From Planctomycetota bacterium (GTDB lineage: Bacteria > Planctomycetota > UBA1135 > GCA-002686595): a DNA stretch of 64,000 nucleotides. The position numbers were made by a program, and so were the translations under genes. The stretch lies in the NCBI GenBank assembly GCA_023150475.1, contig JAKLKU010000011.1:1-64000 (forward strand). The letters are read 5' to 3'. Every line of letters begins with the position of its first letter. Position 1 is the stretch's first letter. The notes under the pieces were generated by a model. The model saw only the letters and a list, made by a program, of their open reading frames with translations. It was not told the origin of the DNA and searched no databases. Below, piece after piece: positions 20,939 to 29,399 of the stretch.

Positions 20939-22285
20939 ATGACCCGACCGCGCAACGAGATCCCCAAGCTCCGCAGGCACAAGGCCAAGAACCGGGCGTT
21001 CTTCCAGTTCCGAGGGAAGCGCTACTACACGGGCCGGTGGGGGTCGAAGGACGCCGAGCAGGAGTACCGCAAGCTGATTGCGGAGGTCGTCCTCCCCGCG
21101 CTTGGCGAGGAGACGACGACCATCCCGGCCGCCCCGACGAACGTCGCACGCGAACAGATCCTCGTCGAGGACCTCGCGGCCGAGTTCCTCGACTACGTCG
21201 TCCAGCGCCATCCGCCGCCGTCGCGTGAGGCCGACAACGTCGGCTACGCGGTCAAGGAACTCCTCGAAGTCCACGCGCGTACCCGCGTCGCTGACTTCAC
21301 GCCCAGCGCGCTGCTCGCGTACCGCGCACACCTCATGCGCCCGAACCGCGCAGGCGGAGTTCAGGGAAAGCGACAGCTCTGCCGCCGGAGCATCAACCGG
21401 CGAGTGGACAGCGTGCGGAAGATGTTCAAGTGGGGTGTGAGTCGGGAGATGGTCCCGGTCGCAGTCTGGCAGGCCCTGACGACGGTCGAGGGGTTGCGGC
21501 GCGGGCAATTCGGCATCATCGACCGGCCGCCGGTTCAGGACGCCACGATCGAGGACGTGCGTGCCGTGCTACCGCACCTCTCTCGCGTCGTGAGGACGAT
21601 GCTCCGCGTGCAGTGCCTTACGGGAATGCGCTCCGGGGAGCTAGTAACGATGCGGAAGGGAGATATCAGCATCGAGGGCGACCGTTGGTTCTACCGTCCG
21701 CGTCGGCACAAGACGCAGCACCACGGCAAGTCGCGGGAGATCGAACTCCTTCCCGTCGTGCAGCGGGAGTTGACGCCGTTCATGCTGAGGCCGGACGAGG
21801 CATTCCTGTTCAGTCCACGCGAGGCTGAGGCCGAGTCGCACGCGGAACAGGCCGCTCTGCGGAAGACGCCCGTTCAGCCTTCGCAGCAAGCGCGCCACGA
21901 ACGCGCGCTTCGGAATGAGGGACAGCACATGAATGATCACTACGCGACCGACTCGTACGGCCGTGCGATCGCGCGCGGCTGCAAGCGCGCAGGTCTCACC
22001 GCGAAGGGGCGGGCATGGTCGCCGCACCGAATTCGTCACGCAGCGACGACATGGATGGTGACGCACACCGACGGCGACCTTCCGTCGGTGGCGAAGGCGG
22101 TTGGGCACTCCTCCACGAAGACGACGGAGCGGTACACGCACCTCGGTCGCGATCAGGCTGCTAAGGCCCTCAAGTCGCTCGAAGCGCTCGATGTCTTGCT
22201 AGACGCACTGCCGACCACGCCTCCGCCCGGCCCCGCGCGAGCCGAGAGCGCACACCGGGGGGCGGACAAGAAATCCGCGAAGTAA
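20939..22285 (+). CDS. Tyrosine recombinase (element integrase)
   Basis: A 448-aa site-specific integrase. The N-terminus has a short basic DNA-binding segment (KLRRHKAKNRAFF, as in planctomycetal integrases) and a SAM-like core-binding region (about 75-150). The catalytic domain has Arg231 (TGMRSGEL), His363 and Arg366 (HRIRH), His390 (GHSSTKTT) and the nucleophile Tyr399. A Glu/Gln-rich insertion sits at about 295-335. It would catalyse integration and excision between att sites, and its place next to the left repeat fits that role. The start has only a weak ribosome binding site. Confidence 0.92.
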   Translation: MTRPRNEIPKLRRHKAKNRAFFQFRGKRYYTGRWGSKDAEQEYRKLIAEVVLPALGEETTTIPAAPTNVAREQILVEDLAAEFLDYVVQRHPPPSREADNVGYAVKELLEVHARTRVADFTPSALLAYRAHLMRPNRAGGVQGKRQLCRRSINRRVDSVRKMFKWGVSREMVPVAVWQALTTVEGLRRGQFGIIDRPPVQDATIEDVRAVLPHLSRVVRTMLRVQCLTGMRSGELVTMRKGDISIEGDRWFYRPRRHKTQHHGKSREIELLPVVQRELTPFMLRPDEAFLFSPREAEAESHAEQAALRKTPVQPSQQARHERALRNEGQHMNDHYATDSYGRAIARGCKRAGLTAKGRAWSPHRIRHAATTWMVTHTDGDLPSVAKAVGHSSTKTTERYTHLGRDQAAKALKSLEALDVLLDALPTTPPPGPARAESAHRGADKKSAK

Positions 22286-22574
22286 GTTACGAAGATGCCG
22301 CAATTCGCAACCCAACTGTTTTCTACCGTCCACTAGGAACGAAGTCCGGCGCTTTCACTAGATGCTAATTGCCGTAAGTGGTTTCAGAGCGTGACGACGC
22401 TTGCAGCGACCTGCTTGACATCAAGAATCGGCGCAGCGAGTATCCCTCATGTGCCGGTCAGGACGTTCCTGGCAGGCGCACCCGCCCGGCGACATCGCGC
22501 CGGTTTCGACAGTCCCCGCTCCAGCCGCTCCCCATCGGGGTGCCCTGGCAGCACAGACACGGAACCATTGCGCC
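22286..22574. other. AT-richer intergenic region after the integrase
   Basis: Bases 22286-22390 are distinctly less GC-rich than the surroundings. No supported gene is seen before the DUF1580 start. The region may hold the promoter for the following genes or an element-end control region; no specific site is clear. Confidence 0.35.
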
Positions 22575-22925
22575 ATGATCGAAATCGACCGGGAAGAAGT
22601 GTTCGCCCTGCGGCACGCTGCCAAGTACATCCCCTCGGGACGGCTTGAAGGCAAGCCCGCGCACCATTCGACGCTGTATCGCTGGGCCTCGACGGGCATC
22701 GGCGGCGTAGTGCTGGAGACCGTCATGATCGGCGGCATTCGATTCACGTCGAAGGCTGCGCTCATGCGCTTCATCGAGCAACGCAACGGCGGTACGGTCC
22801 CCGTGCTGCCGCCGCCGAAGCGCGATCAGATTCGCGAGCGGCGAACGAAGCATCTACTCGACAAGCACCTCTCGGGCAAACGATCGCCGGAGCGTCTCCG
22901 CTGTGCGTCGAACGGGACCGCGTAG
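22575..22925 (+). CDS. DUF1580 protein (planctomycete-type), copy 1
   Basis: A 116-aa protein opening MIEIDREEVFALRHAAKYIP and continuing with STLYRWASTGI and GGIRFTSKAALMRFIE. That is the pattern of the DUF1580 family: a MerR/excisionase-like winged helix that reads as a small DNA-binding protein. The family is nearly restricted to planctomycetes and sits beside integrases, so it may be a recombination directionality factor or repressor. ATG 22575 starts the conserved domain; the upstream frame is not conserved-looking. A copy of the 13-bp palindrome overlaps its stop codon. Confidence 0.8.
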   Translation: MIEIDREEVFALRHAAKYIPSGRLEGKPAHHSTLYRWASTGIGGVVLETVMIGGIRFTSKAALMRFIEQRNGGTVPVLPPPKRDQIRERRTKHLLDKHLSGKRSPERLRCASNGTA

Positions 22926-22936
22926 ACACCGTGTCT
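22924..22936. repeat. 13-bp palindrome copy 1 (AGACACCGTGTCT)
   Basis: Exact AGACA-N3-TGTCT, flanked by T and A so that 15 bp are symmetric. It overlaps the TAG stop of the first DUF1580 gene. Confidence 0.85.
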
Positions 22937-23144
22937 AGTCGAGTCACCTGCATCGCGCTCGGCGGATCGCTGACGCGACCGCCCCGCGCAATCAAGCACA
23001 CCTCGACCGGCGGGTGTTCCCCGGTCTACTCCCTGGGCCATCGGCACCGGACGATTCTCACAACTACGGACCGTCTCTCCACGGCGCATCGCGTCACGAG
23101 TCGCGTCCTCGAACTTCCGCGTCGGCGGAGGAAGAGAGCGTCTC

Positions 23145-23582
23145 GTGATCGACATCGGTTCAGAAACACTCGTACCGCTTGCCCAGGTCGCTCGGAACTT
23201 CCCGGCACCTGAGTCGAAGCGAGGACTCGACGTGCGCGTGCTCCACAGGTGGGCGCACAAGGGGCTGCGGGGCGTGCGGCTCGATGTTGTCCGCAAGGAC
23301 GGCGTCGCCTGCACAACCTACGAATCGATCGCCCGCTTCTTGGAGGCCCTCGCGGACAAGCTAGAAGGCAGCGGTGATGTCCAGCCGCTCCGGTGGCACT
23401 CCGCCGACGTGAGATCAATGCTCGCGCGAGTTCGACAGGAAAGGCCAGCGGACCGCCGCCGTGGCATGGCCGGGGCGGCCAACCGACCGTCACCTGAGCC
23501 ACGGCGACGCGGCCACGAAGGCAACGCGATCGTCGCTTCGGAGTGTTCCCAATCAAAGGTGGCTCCCGAATCGACGACGTGA
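23145..23582 (+). CDS. DUF1580-like protein, copy 2
   Basis: A 145-aa protein starting with GTG. It shares the DUF1580 scheme with its neighbour: MIDIGSETLVPLAQVARNFP, then LHRWAHKGLRGVRL, then a closing helix ARFLEALADKL. The last 50 residues are Arg-rich and may not belong to the domain. It is probably a small DNA-binding regulator or excisionase of the element. A tandem pair of divergent DUF1580 genes after an integrase suggests related control roles. Confidence 0.7.
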   Translation: MIDIGSETLVPLAQVARNFPAPESKRGLDVRVLHRWAHKGLRGVRLDVVRKDGVACTTYESIARFLEALADKLEGSGDVQPLRWHSADVRSMLARVRQERPADRRRGMAGAANRPSPEPRRRGHEGNAIVASECSQSKVAPESTT

Positions 23583-23628
23583 TCGAGGGAGATGTCCTGA
23601 CCAAGCACCACATCGGCAAGCGCGTCTC

Positions 23629-24834
23629 ATGGAGACCCGAGTATCCGAACCGGACAGACGCGCTCGCCGCCGCATGGGACGCGCGGGGCCTGCTCGTGGG
23701 CAGGGTCAGCGATCCGCCGACACGGAGAGGAAGGCCGCTGTCGCATTCCTCATGGAGCACGGTGAAGACCGGCTCAGCCTTCGAGTGCGCTACTGTGCTC
23801 GGGCAGGGCTGGGCAAAAAGCCATGCAACGTGCCAGCCTTCTGCGGTCTGTGCGCCGCCATTGCCAAGTTGGAGTGCGAGGACTGGGTGACCGCGCTCTT
23901 CCGGTTGACCCTGGCGGACCATCCCACGCTCGTCGTCTTTGCTGGCGACTTCACAGTCGGTGAGACGGGCACGATCGAGGAGGGCCTTCACTTCCTGACT
24001 GCCGTGCACAAGAGTCTGCGACGGCATCCGACGCGGGCTTGGCAACGTGTTCTTGGAATGAGCTACACGATCGAGATCGGAAAAAGCCCAAGCGGCCGGT
24101 GGTGGGTTCACATGCACACCTTCTTCGCGCTCGACGCAAGAGACCTGCCCCCCGCGATTCGGAGCATTGCCACTTCGTGGGCTCGGCAGGTTCGCATCAA
24201 GCGCTGGCCGGAGATCCCATTCGACCCACGCTCGGGACGGGACGAGCTATTCAACGAACTCGCGGATCATCAACGAGTCGTGCCACTACGAGCATACGCG
24301 GCAGAGCTTTCGACCGGGCGCGTACTGCACCCGCGCTCGTGCCTGGAGATCGAAGCGGATCTCCGAGGCCGTGCCCGCTATCTGCGAGAGCGCAAGGGCG
24401 ATGGTCGGCGGGAAAGGCGGCGTCCTCTGGCCGTGCTGTCCAAGTCCGACTTGCTGGCGATTCGCCGTGTGCAGGCTCGACTCAACGGTCGGACGGGGAT
24501 CTGCCGCTCGTACTCGGCGGACGACATCGAACGACTGGCACGAACGCTCCGAGACGCCCGGATGCAAGCGGCCCACACATCTAGTCGATGCCAAACGTCC
24601 CCCGCGTACTCCGCGACACCGGAAGCCCCGGCGGAAGACGCTCGACGAGTGCGCCCTTCGTCTCCCGAGTGGCGATCTCGTGTGCGTGCCCGATTCCGTG
24701 AGCGCACGCTATGTCCGCATCCTCTCCGTGATGACCCAACCGCGAAGCGGTGTGAAGATCGCAGACACCGTGTCTACGGAAACTGCCTCGGCGCTATGCA
24801 GGCCGTGGCTCGTAACGAGGGCCTTCCACGATGA
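23629..24834 (+). CDS. Probable replication initiator (HUH Rep-like), possibly frameshifted
   Basis: The convincing coding part is about 23720-24580. It has a Cys-rich segment (RYCARAGLGKKPC, FCGLCA) like the zinc finger of rolling-circle Rep proteins, then WVHMHTFF, which reads as an HUH (HxH) metal motif. YAAEL is a possible but unconvincing active-site Tyr region. Upstream (about 23579-23715) the coding-like signal lies in the next frame, and downstream of about 24585 it seems to return to that frame. The gene may therefore be broken or contain sequencing errors. The start at 23629 is the first ATG in the central frame. If real, the product would nick an origin and let the element replicate or mobilise. 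Confidence 0.5.
   Translation: METRVSEPDRRARRRMGRAGPARGQGQRSADTERKAAVAFLMEHGEDRLSLRVRYCARAGLGKKPCNVPAFCGLCAAIAKLECEDWVTALFRLTLADHPTLVVFAGDFTVGETGTIEEGLHFLTAVHKSLRRHPTRAWQRVLGMSYTIEIGKSPSGRWWVHMHTFFALDARDLPPAIRSIATSWARQVRIKRWPEIPFDPRSGRDELFNELADHQRVVPLRAYAAELSTGRVLHPRSCLEIEADLRGRARYLRERKGDGRRERRRPLAVLSKSDLLAIRRVQARLNGRTGICRSYSADDIERLARTLRDARMQAAHTSSRCQTSPAYSATPEAPAEDARRVRPSSPEWRSRVRARFRERTLCPHPLRDDPTAKRCEDRRHRVYGNCLGAMQAVARNEGLPR
24763..24775. repeat. 13-bp palindrome copy 2 (AGACACCGTGTCT)
   Basis: An exact copy inside the 3' part of the Rep-like frame, where it encodes RHRVY in the Rep frame. Confidence 0.85.
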
Positions 24835-24859
24835 CCACAAATCGGCGAGAATGTAGTCC

Positions 24860-25300
24860 GTGAGACTCTCCTGCTTCTCGAAGTGCGCGAGCGGCGAACC
24901 TCTTCGCCGCGCGCTGACCAGCACCTCTCATCGACTCGACATCGAGCGCGATCAGGTCGGCGCTGTCGTAGCCGCGTTCCTGGAGGAGGTCGCCGACGAG
25001 GTCGCGCACGGACACGTCGTCTCGATCCCCGGCTTCGGGGCATTCGGTGCGTGGTTGATCGAAACACGCGCGGCACTTGCACGTGATCCGTCGCGGAGAT
25101 GCAAACCGGCCTTCTCTCCGTCGAAGCGTTTCTACGAGCAGGTGCGCAGCTCGGCTCCGGCGACTCGGTGGGCGAAGAGCAAGCTCATTCGACACCGCAG
25201 CAATCACAGCCCGAGGTCGAGGACTACGGCGCGCGAGGTCCCGGTCATGACGCGCGAGGAGATTCGCGCCTCGATCGCGCGGCAGATGGCGCAGTCGTAG
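24860..25300 (+). CDS. HU/IHF-like DNA-binding protein
   Basis: A 146-aa protein starting at GTG. Residues about 28-95 follow the HU fold: a two-helix bundle (VGAVVAAFLEEVADEVAHG), then VSIPGFGAFGAW, which corresponds to the HU signature GFGxF. The beta arm contains RDPSRRCKPAFSPSK and a closing helix. The C-terminal 50 residues are basic and extra. HU-like proteins bend DNA and often assist recombinases and plasmid replication, so an element-borne copy could serve the integrase or the Rep-like protein. Confidence 0.65.
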   Translation: MRLSCFSKCASGEPLRRALTSTSHRLDIERDQVGAVVAAFLEEVADEVAHGHVVSIPGFGAFGAWLIETRAALARDPSRRCKPAFSPSKRFYEQVRSSAPATRWAKSKLIRHRSNHSPRSRTTAREVPVMTREEIRASIARQMAQS

Positions 25301-25313
25301 TCGCGGGTTTGCC

Positions 25314-25326
25314 AGACACGTTGTCT
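25314..25326. repeat. 13-bp palindrome copy 3 (AGACACGTTGTCT)
   Basis: An exact core with extended symmetry: arms GCCAGACA / TGTCTGGC (25311-25329) around CGT. It is intergenic. Confidence 0.85.
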
Positions 25327-25541
25327 GGCGCAGTGTCCATCGAATCCGTTGTCTACGGGTTCGGCGCGCCCACTCCGGGGCCAGGGGATAGGACTCCTGG
25401 GAGCGACAGTCGTCCCGCGAGCAAGAGATCGCCATCGCTCGGCTGCCATCCCTCCGAGGCGCGCCGCCGGTCGGCGCGCCGGGTCCCGAGCCTGCCTTGG
25501 ACCACGAGGTCCGGTCGCACGCCGATGGTCTTGGCCGTGCC

Positions 25542-25554
25542 AGACACCGTGTCT
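25542..25554. repeat. 13-bp palindrome copy 4 (AGACACCGTGTCT)
   Basis: An exact core lying upstream of the HTH gene that starts the large operon. Confidence 0.85.
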
Positions 25555-25625
25555 AGCCAACCTGCCCAAGTCTGGACAGTTCTGACTCGCGCCCGCCGTC
25601 GCCGTTTCGCAGACTGTCCCTTGCG

Positions 25626-25862
25626 ATGCCCGAGCCCTGCCTGACCCTCCGCGAGGTGGCCGAGCTGCTCAGCCTCTCCGAGAAGTCCACCTACAGACTC
25701 GCCCAGAAGGGGAGCCTGCCGGGCTTCAAGGCCGGGGGTTCTTGGCGCTTCCGCCAGGAGGACATCGACGCCTGGATGCGCGACGGCATCCGCGCTGCCC
25801 AGACGCCGAAGGGCCAGCGCAAGACTCGCACAACCTCGACCCGGCGGAGAGAGAAGCGATGA
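25626..25862 (+). CDS. Excisionase-type helix-turn-helix protein
   Basis: A 78-aa HTH_17 family protein: LTLREVAELLSLSEKSTYRL, then GFKAGGSWRFRQEDIDAWM, with a basic tail. The fold is shared by phage excisionases and small MerR-like regulators. Its stop overlaps the DUF499 start (ATGA), so it is translated with the defence operon. This argues for a regulator or structural partner of that operon rather than the integrase's excisionase. It could bind the palindromes just upstream. Confidence 0.8.
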   Translation: MPEPCLTLREVAELLSLSEKSTYRLAQKGSLPGFKAGGSWRFRQEDIDAWMRDGIRAAQTPKGQRKTRTTSTRRREKR

Positions 25863-28800
25863 AGACCATCTTCGACACATGCCAGCCTCGCGACGAGGTG
25901 CTGACGGGCGAGCTGCGCGACCAGATGTTCGCCGCTCGCTTGCGAGACGTTGTCGAAGGCAGCGCCGACCCGATCTACGGCGACGCGAAGCGCTTCTTCG
26001 CCGGGACGTACCCGACCGACGGTCTCAAGACGCTCCTCCGCGAGGTTGTTGGCCGACTCTCCGGCAAGGAACCGGGGAACAGCCCCTTCATCCGCCTTGA
26101 GACGAGCTTCGGCGGCGGCAAGTCGCACAACCTGATCGCGACCTACCACGTCTCCCAGGGCCACGCCGACGGCCTCCCGGAGAACATCCTCCCGCGCGAC
26201 TGGGTTCCGACGAAGCCGTGGCCGACCGCTGGCGTCGTCGGCTCCGACGGCGAACCCGCCGACGGCATCGACCACGGCACGTTCCGAACGCGGACCTTGT
26301 GGGGCGAGATCGCCTTCCAGATCGGCCGCTGCAAGGGCAACGCCGAGGAGAGCTACAACGCCGTCCGCAAGAGCGACACCGACCTCGTCGCTCCCGGCAC
26401 GAACGTGCTGGAGAAGCTGCTCGGCGACGGCCCGGCGCTGATCATGCTCGACGAGATCGCGCTCTACCTGCGCAAGGCGAAGGCCGTCGCGACCGCGAAC
26501 GGACAGAGCAACCTCGCCGAGCAGACGGTCGCCTTCCTAATGAGCTTGATCGAGTACGCGACGAGCAAGCCGAAGGTCTGCGTCGTCCTCACTCTTGCCG
26601 ACTCCTCCGACGCCTTCGCGAAGGAAACCGACGAGCTGCGCCAGGACCTCGCCGAGATGCGCCGCGTGTCCGCTCGCCAGGAGCGCGTCATCACGCCGAC
26701 CGGCGAGACCGAAATCTCGAAGATCGTCACGCACCGCCTCTTCCGCTCGATCGACCGCAAGGCCGCGAAGGAGACCGCCGAAGCGTTCCACGCCTACTAC
26801 TCCCAGCTCGAAGCGAAGGGCGCGGACATCCCGCAGCGCGCGATGCGCTCCGACTACACGTCGGAGATGGAGCAGGACTACCCGTTCCACCCGGAGTTCC
26901 TGACCACGCTCAACCGCAAGACGAGCACGATCCCGAACTTTCAGAAGACACGCGGCGCACTGCGCTTGCTCGCGCGCGTCGTGCGCCAGCTCTGGGCGAC
27001 GAAGCCTGCCGACGCGCACCTGATCTGCATTCACCACCTCGACCTCGGGCTCGACGACATCGCGAACGATCTCACGAGCCGCCTGGAACGCCCGGCGTTC
27101 CGTAGCGTGATCGAGGCCGACATCGTCAGCCCGAAGAAGGGCAACGAGGCGCACGCGCAGTCGCTCGACCGCAAGTGGACCGGCGCAGGCAAGCCGCCCT
27201 ACGCGCGCCGCCTCGCGACGAGCGTGCTGCTCCACAGCCTCTCGCAGACCGCGACGGGCGTTGATCCCGCCGAGCTGCTCCTAGCCGTCCTCCAGACCGG
27301 CGACGATCCGGCGCATATCAAGAAGACGCTCTCGCTCATGCTCGGCGAGGAGAAGGGCGACCCCGGCACTGCGTTCTGGTTCCTGCACTACGACGGGCAC
27401 CGTTACCGCTTCAAGACCGAGCCGAGCCTGGAGAAGGTCATTCACGACGAGGTTCCGCTCGTCGGTCGCGTGAAGGCGAAGGGCGAGCTGGACGACCGCA
27501 TCCAGCGCATCTGGCGCAAGGGCACGTTCAAGCCGAAGGCGTTCCCGACCGAGGCCGCCGACCTCGACGATGACGCAACCGAGCCGAAGCTCGCGATCGT
27601 CCACTACGACGCGGCCTCGACGACCGCCGCCAACGCAGCGGTGCCCGAGCTTGTGACCAAGCTCTTCGATCACGCGGGCACCATGCAGGGTTACCGCACG
27701 TACAAGAACAACGTCGTCTTCCTCGTCGCCGACAAGGACCACGTCGAGCGCATGGTGGACGTGACGCAACGCCACCTCGCCGTCCGCCGCATCGTCGGCG
27801 ACACCGATCGCCTCGGCGAGTTCAGCGACGAGCAGAAGAAGAAGCTCAAGGCGATGGACGAGGCGGCGGAGCTGGAAGTCCGCGTCGCGATCACGCGCGC
27901 GTACCGCCACCTCTACTACCCGAGCGCCGACGCTCCGAAGAACGCCGGTGGACTCGCACGCGAGACGCTTCCCGCCGAGCACCAAGGCGACGTGAGCGGC
28001 GACCAGAGCGGCGTCGTGCTCAAGGTCTTGAAGCAGCTCCAGAAGGTGCTGACCGCCGACGACGCGGCGATGGCTCCGGCCTACGTGAAGTCCAAGGCGT
28101 GGCCGCACGGCCAGGACACGCTGACGACCGAGGACCTGCGCCGCGAGTTCGCCAAGCGCATCGGTCTCAAGATCCTGCTCGACCTGAACCAGCTCAAGAA
28201 GACGGTCAAGCAAGGCTGCACGCAGGGCACCTGGGTCTACTTCGACGCGACCGAGCAGCTCGGGTACGGCAAGGTCTCACCCGCGCCGATGGTGCAGGTC
28301 TCCGAGGAGGCGACGCTCTACACGCCCGAGGAAGCGCAGCGCATCAAGCTCAAGATCAAGGGCGAGACGACGGAGACCGCATATGCGGAGTGCCCGCTCT
28401 GTGGCAAGCCCGAGTGCGTGTGCGAGGCCGCGCCGCCGGACTACGGCTCCGACGAGAAGTCGAAGCGCCTGCACGTAAAGGTCGAGGGCTCCGCCGCCCA
28501 GGTCTTCCAGAAGATCGCCGACGAGTTCTACGACAAGAAGCGCTCGACGATCGGTCGTCTCGTGATCACGTCCGACGGCGCTGGTAAGGAGGCTGCGTCG
28601 GACGCGCGCGCTCTCGGTCTCGCGATTCCGCAGCTCGGCAAGGGCGAGTACCGCGTCGAGCAGCGCTTCAACGCCGAGTTCACCGACGGCGCGCAGGCGT
28701 CGTCGTTCTCGCTCACGTTCAGCGGTCCGTGGGATCGCTACAAGCGCGTGAAGTCGCTCACCGACGCCTTCGGCCAGGAGGCCGCGAAGCTGACGGTGAG

Positions 28801-28948
28801 CACCAAGCTGCACGCGCGCTACCCCGACGGCCTCGATGTCGGCTCGACGCAGTTCCAAGCGATGCGCGACATCTTCAACTCGCTCGGCGTGGGCAAGCTC
28901 GCCGTCGAGGTTGAGGAAGCCGAGGCCGCGAAGGAGAAGGCCCAATGA
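25859..28948 (+). CDS. DUF499 P-loop ATPase (COG1483-like), defence operon
   Basis: A 1029-aa ATPase with Walker A TSFGGGKSH (residues 82-90) and Walker B PALIMLDEI (192-200). A long C-terminal part includes a cysteine cluster (CPLCGKPECVC) that may bind zinc. DUF499 proteins are large AAA+-like ATPases found next to DUF1156 methylases and SNF2 helicases in predicted defence islands. Their exact step is unknown to me; sensing or translocating on DNA is plausible. The ATG at 25859 overlaps the HTH stop, and the stop overlaps the next small gene. Confidence 0.85.
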   Translation: MKTIFDTCQPRDEVLTGELRDQMFAARLRDVVEGSADPIYGDAKRFFAGTYPTDGLKTLLREVVGRLSGKEPGNSPFIRLETSFGGGKSHNLIATYHVSQGHADGLPENILPRDWVPTKPWPTAGVVGSDGEPADGIDHGTFRTRTLWGEIAFQIGRCKGNAEESYNAVRKSDTDLVAPGTNVLEKLLGDGPALIMLDEIALYLRKAKAVATANGQSNLAEQTVAFLMSLIEYATSKPKVCVVLTLADSSDAFAKETDELRQDLAEMRRVSARQERVITPTGETEISKIVTHRLFRSIDRKAAKETAEAFHAYYSQLEAKGADIPQRAMRSDYTSEMEQDYPFHPEFLTTLNRKTSTIPNFQKTRGALRLLARVVRQLWATKPADAHLICIHHLDLGLDDIANDLTSRLERPAFRSVIEADIVSPKKGNEAHAQSLDRKWTGAGKPPYARRLATSVLLHSLSQTATGVDPAELLLAVLQTGDDPAHIKKTLSLMLGEEKGDPGTAFWFLHYDGHRYRFKTEPSLEKVIHDEVPLVGRVKAKGELDDRIQRIWRKGTFKPKAFPTEAADLDDDATEPKLAIVHYDAASTTAANAAVPELVTKLFDHAGTMQGYRTYKNNVVFLVADKDHVERMVDVTQRHLAVRRIVGDTDRLGEFSDEQKKKLKAMDEAAELEVRVAITRAYRHLYYPSADAPKNAGGLARETLPAEHQGDVSGDQSGVVLKVLKQLQKVLTADDAAMAPAYVKSKAWPHGQDTLTTEDLRREFAKRIGLKILLDLNQLKKTVKQGCTQGTWVYFDATEQLGYGKVSPAPMVQVSEEATLYTPEEAQRIKLKIKGETTETAYAECPLCGKPECVCEAAPPDYGSDEKSKRLHVKVEGSAAQVFQKIADEFYDKKRSTIGRLVITSDGAGKEAASDARALGLAIPQLGKGEYRVEQRFNAEFTDGAQASSFSLTFSGPWDRYKRVKSLTDAFGQEAAKLTVSTKLHARYPDGLDVGSTQFQAMRDIFNSLGVGKLAVEVEEAEAAKEKAQ

Positions 28949-29397
28949 TCATGGCGACCAAGGCAAGAAGGCACTACGAGCTGCGCGTCGTCCCCGGCAA
29001 GGGGAGCGCGTACGGTCTGGCGCTGTTCCAGAGTCCGCTCGGCACCGAACGCGGCGAGGAAGCCGAGCTGGAGCGTGTCGTCCAGGTCTGGGGCGATCCG
29101 CTGCGCGCGGTGATGGATCAGGTGCTCGGCGTGATCAAGCGCGCGGGCTATCGACCGAGCGAGCTGAGCGCGTCGCGCAAGGCACCGTTCACGCTCGGCG
29201 AGGAAGACGCGGTCCGCATCGGGCTCCTGTTCCAGGCGGTGAAGCCGCTCAAGCGACACGCGCGCATCGAGTCGATCTCCGAGCACGTGCGCGGCATGGA
29301 GCCGGAGGAGCTGTACTACTGGTTCTCGAAGACCGCCGCGAGAGACAGCGCATCGAGGGCGCAGCGGGCGCTCCGCATCCTCATGGCGGGGGAGTGA
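28945..29397 (+). CDS. Small conserved-position protein of the defence operon
   Basis: A 150-aa soluble protein between the ATPase and the methylase. It starts by ATGA overlap and ends 2 bases before the methylase start. The N-terminal half looks beta-rich (YELRVVPGKGSAYGLALF) and the C-terminal half helical (GLLFQAVKPLKRHARI, EELYYWFSKTA). I do not recognise a family with certainty. Small proteins of this kind (DUF3780/DUF7680-like, from memory) occur in the same slot in related operons. A structural or DNA-binding subunit is the likeliest role. Confidence 0.7.
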   Translation: MIMATKARRHYELRVVPGKGSAYGLALFQSPLGTERGEEAELERVVQVWGDPLRAVMDQVLGVIKRAGYRPSELSASRKAPFTLGEEDAVRIGLLFQAVKPLKRHARIESISEHVRGMEPEELYYWFSKTAARDSASRAQRALRILMAGE

Positions 29398-29399
29398 GC

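Larger units (their letters stand above)
25301..25625. promoter_or_regulatory. Control region of the DUF499-methylase-helicase operon
   Basis: A 325-bp gap without a supported gene, holding two copies of the 13-bp palindrome (25314-25326 and 25542-25554). The second lies about 70 bp upstream of the first operon gene. I see no clear -35/-10 pair. The two palindromes make this the likeliest operator region for the long operon that follows. Confidence 0.5.
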
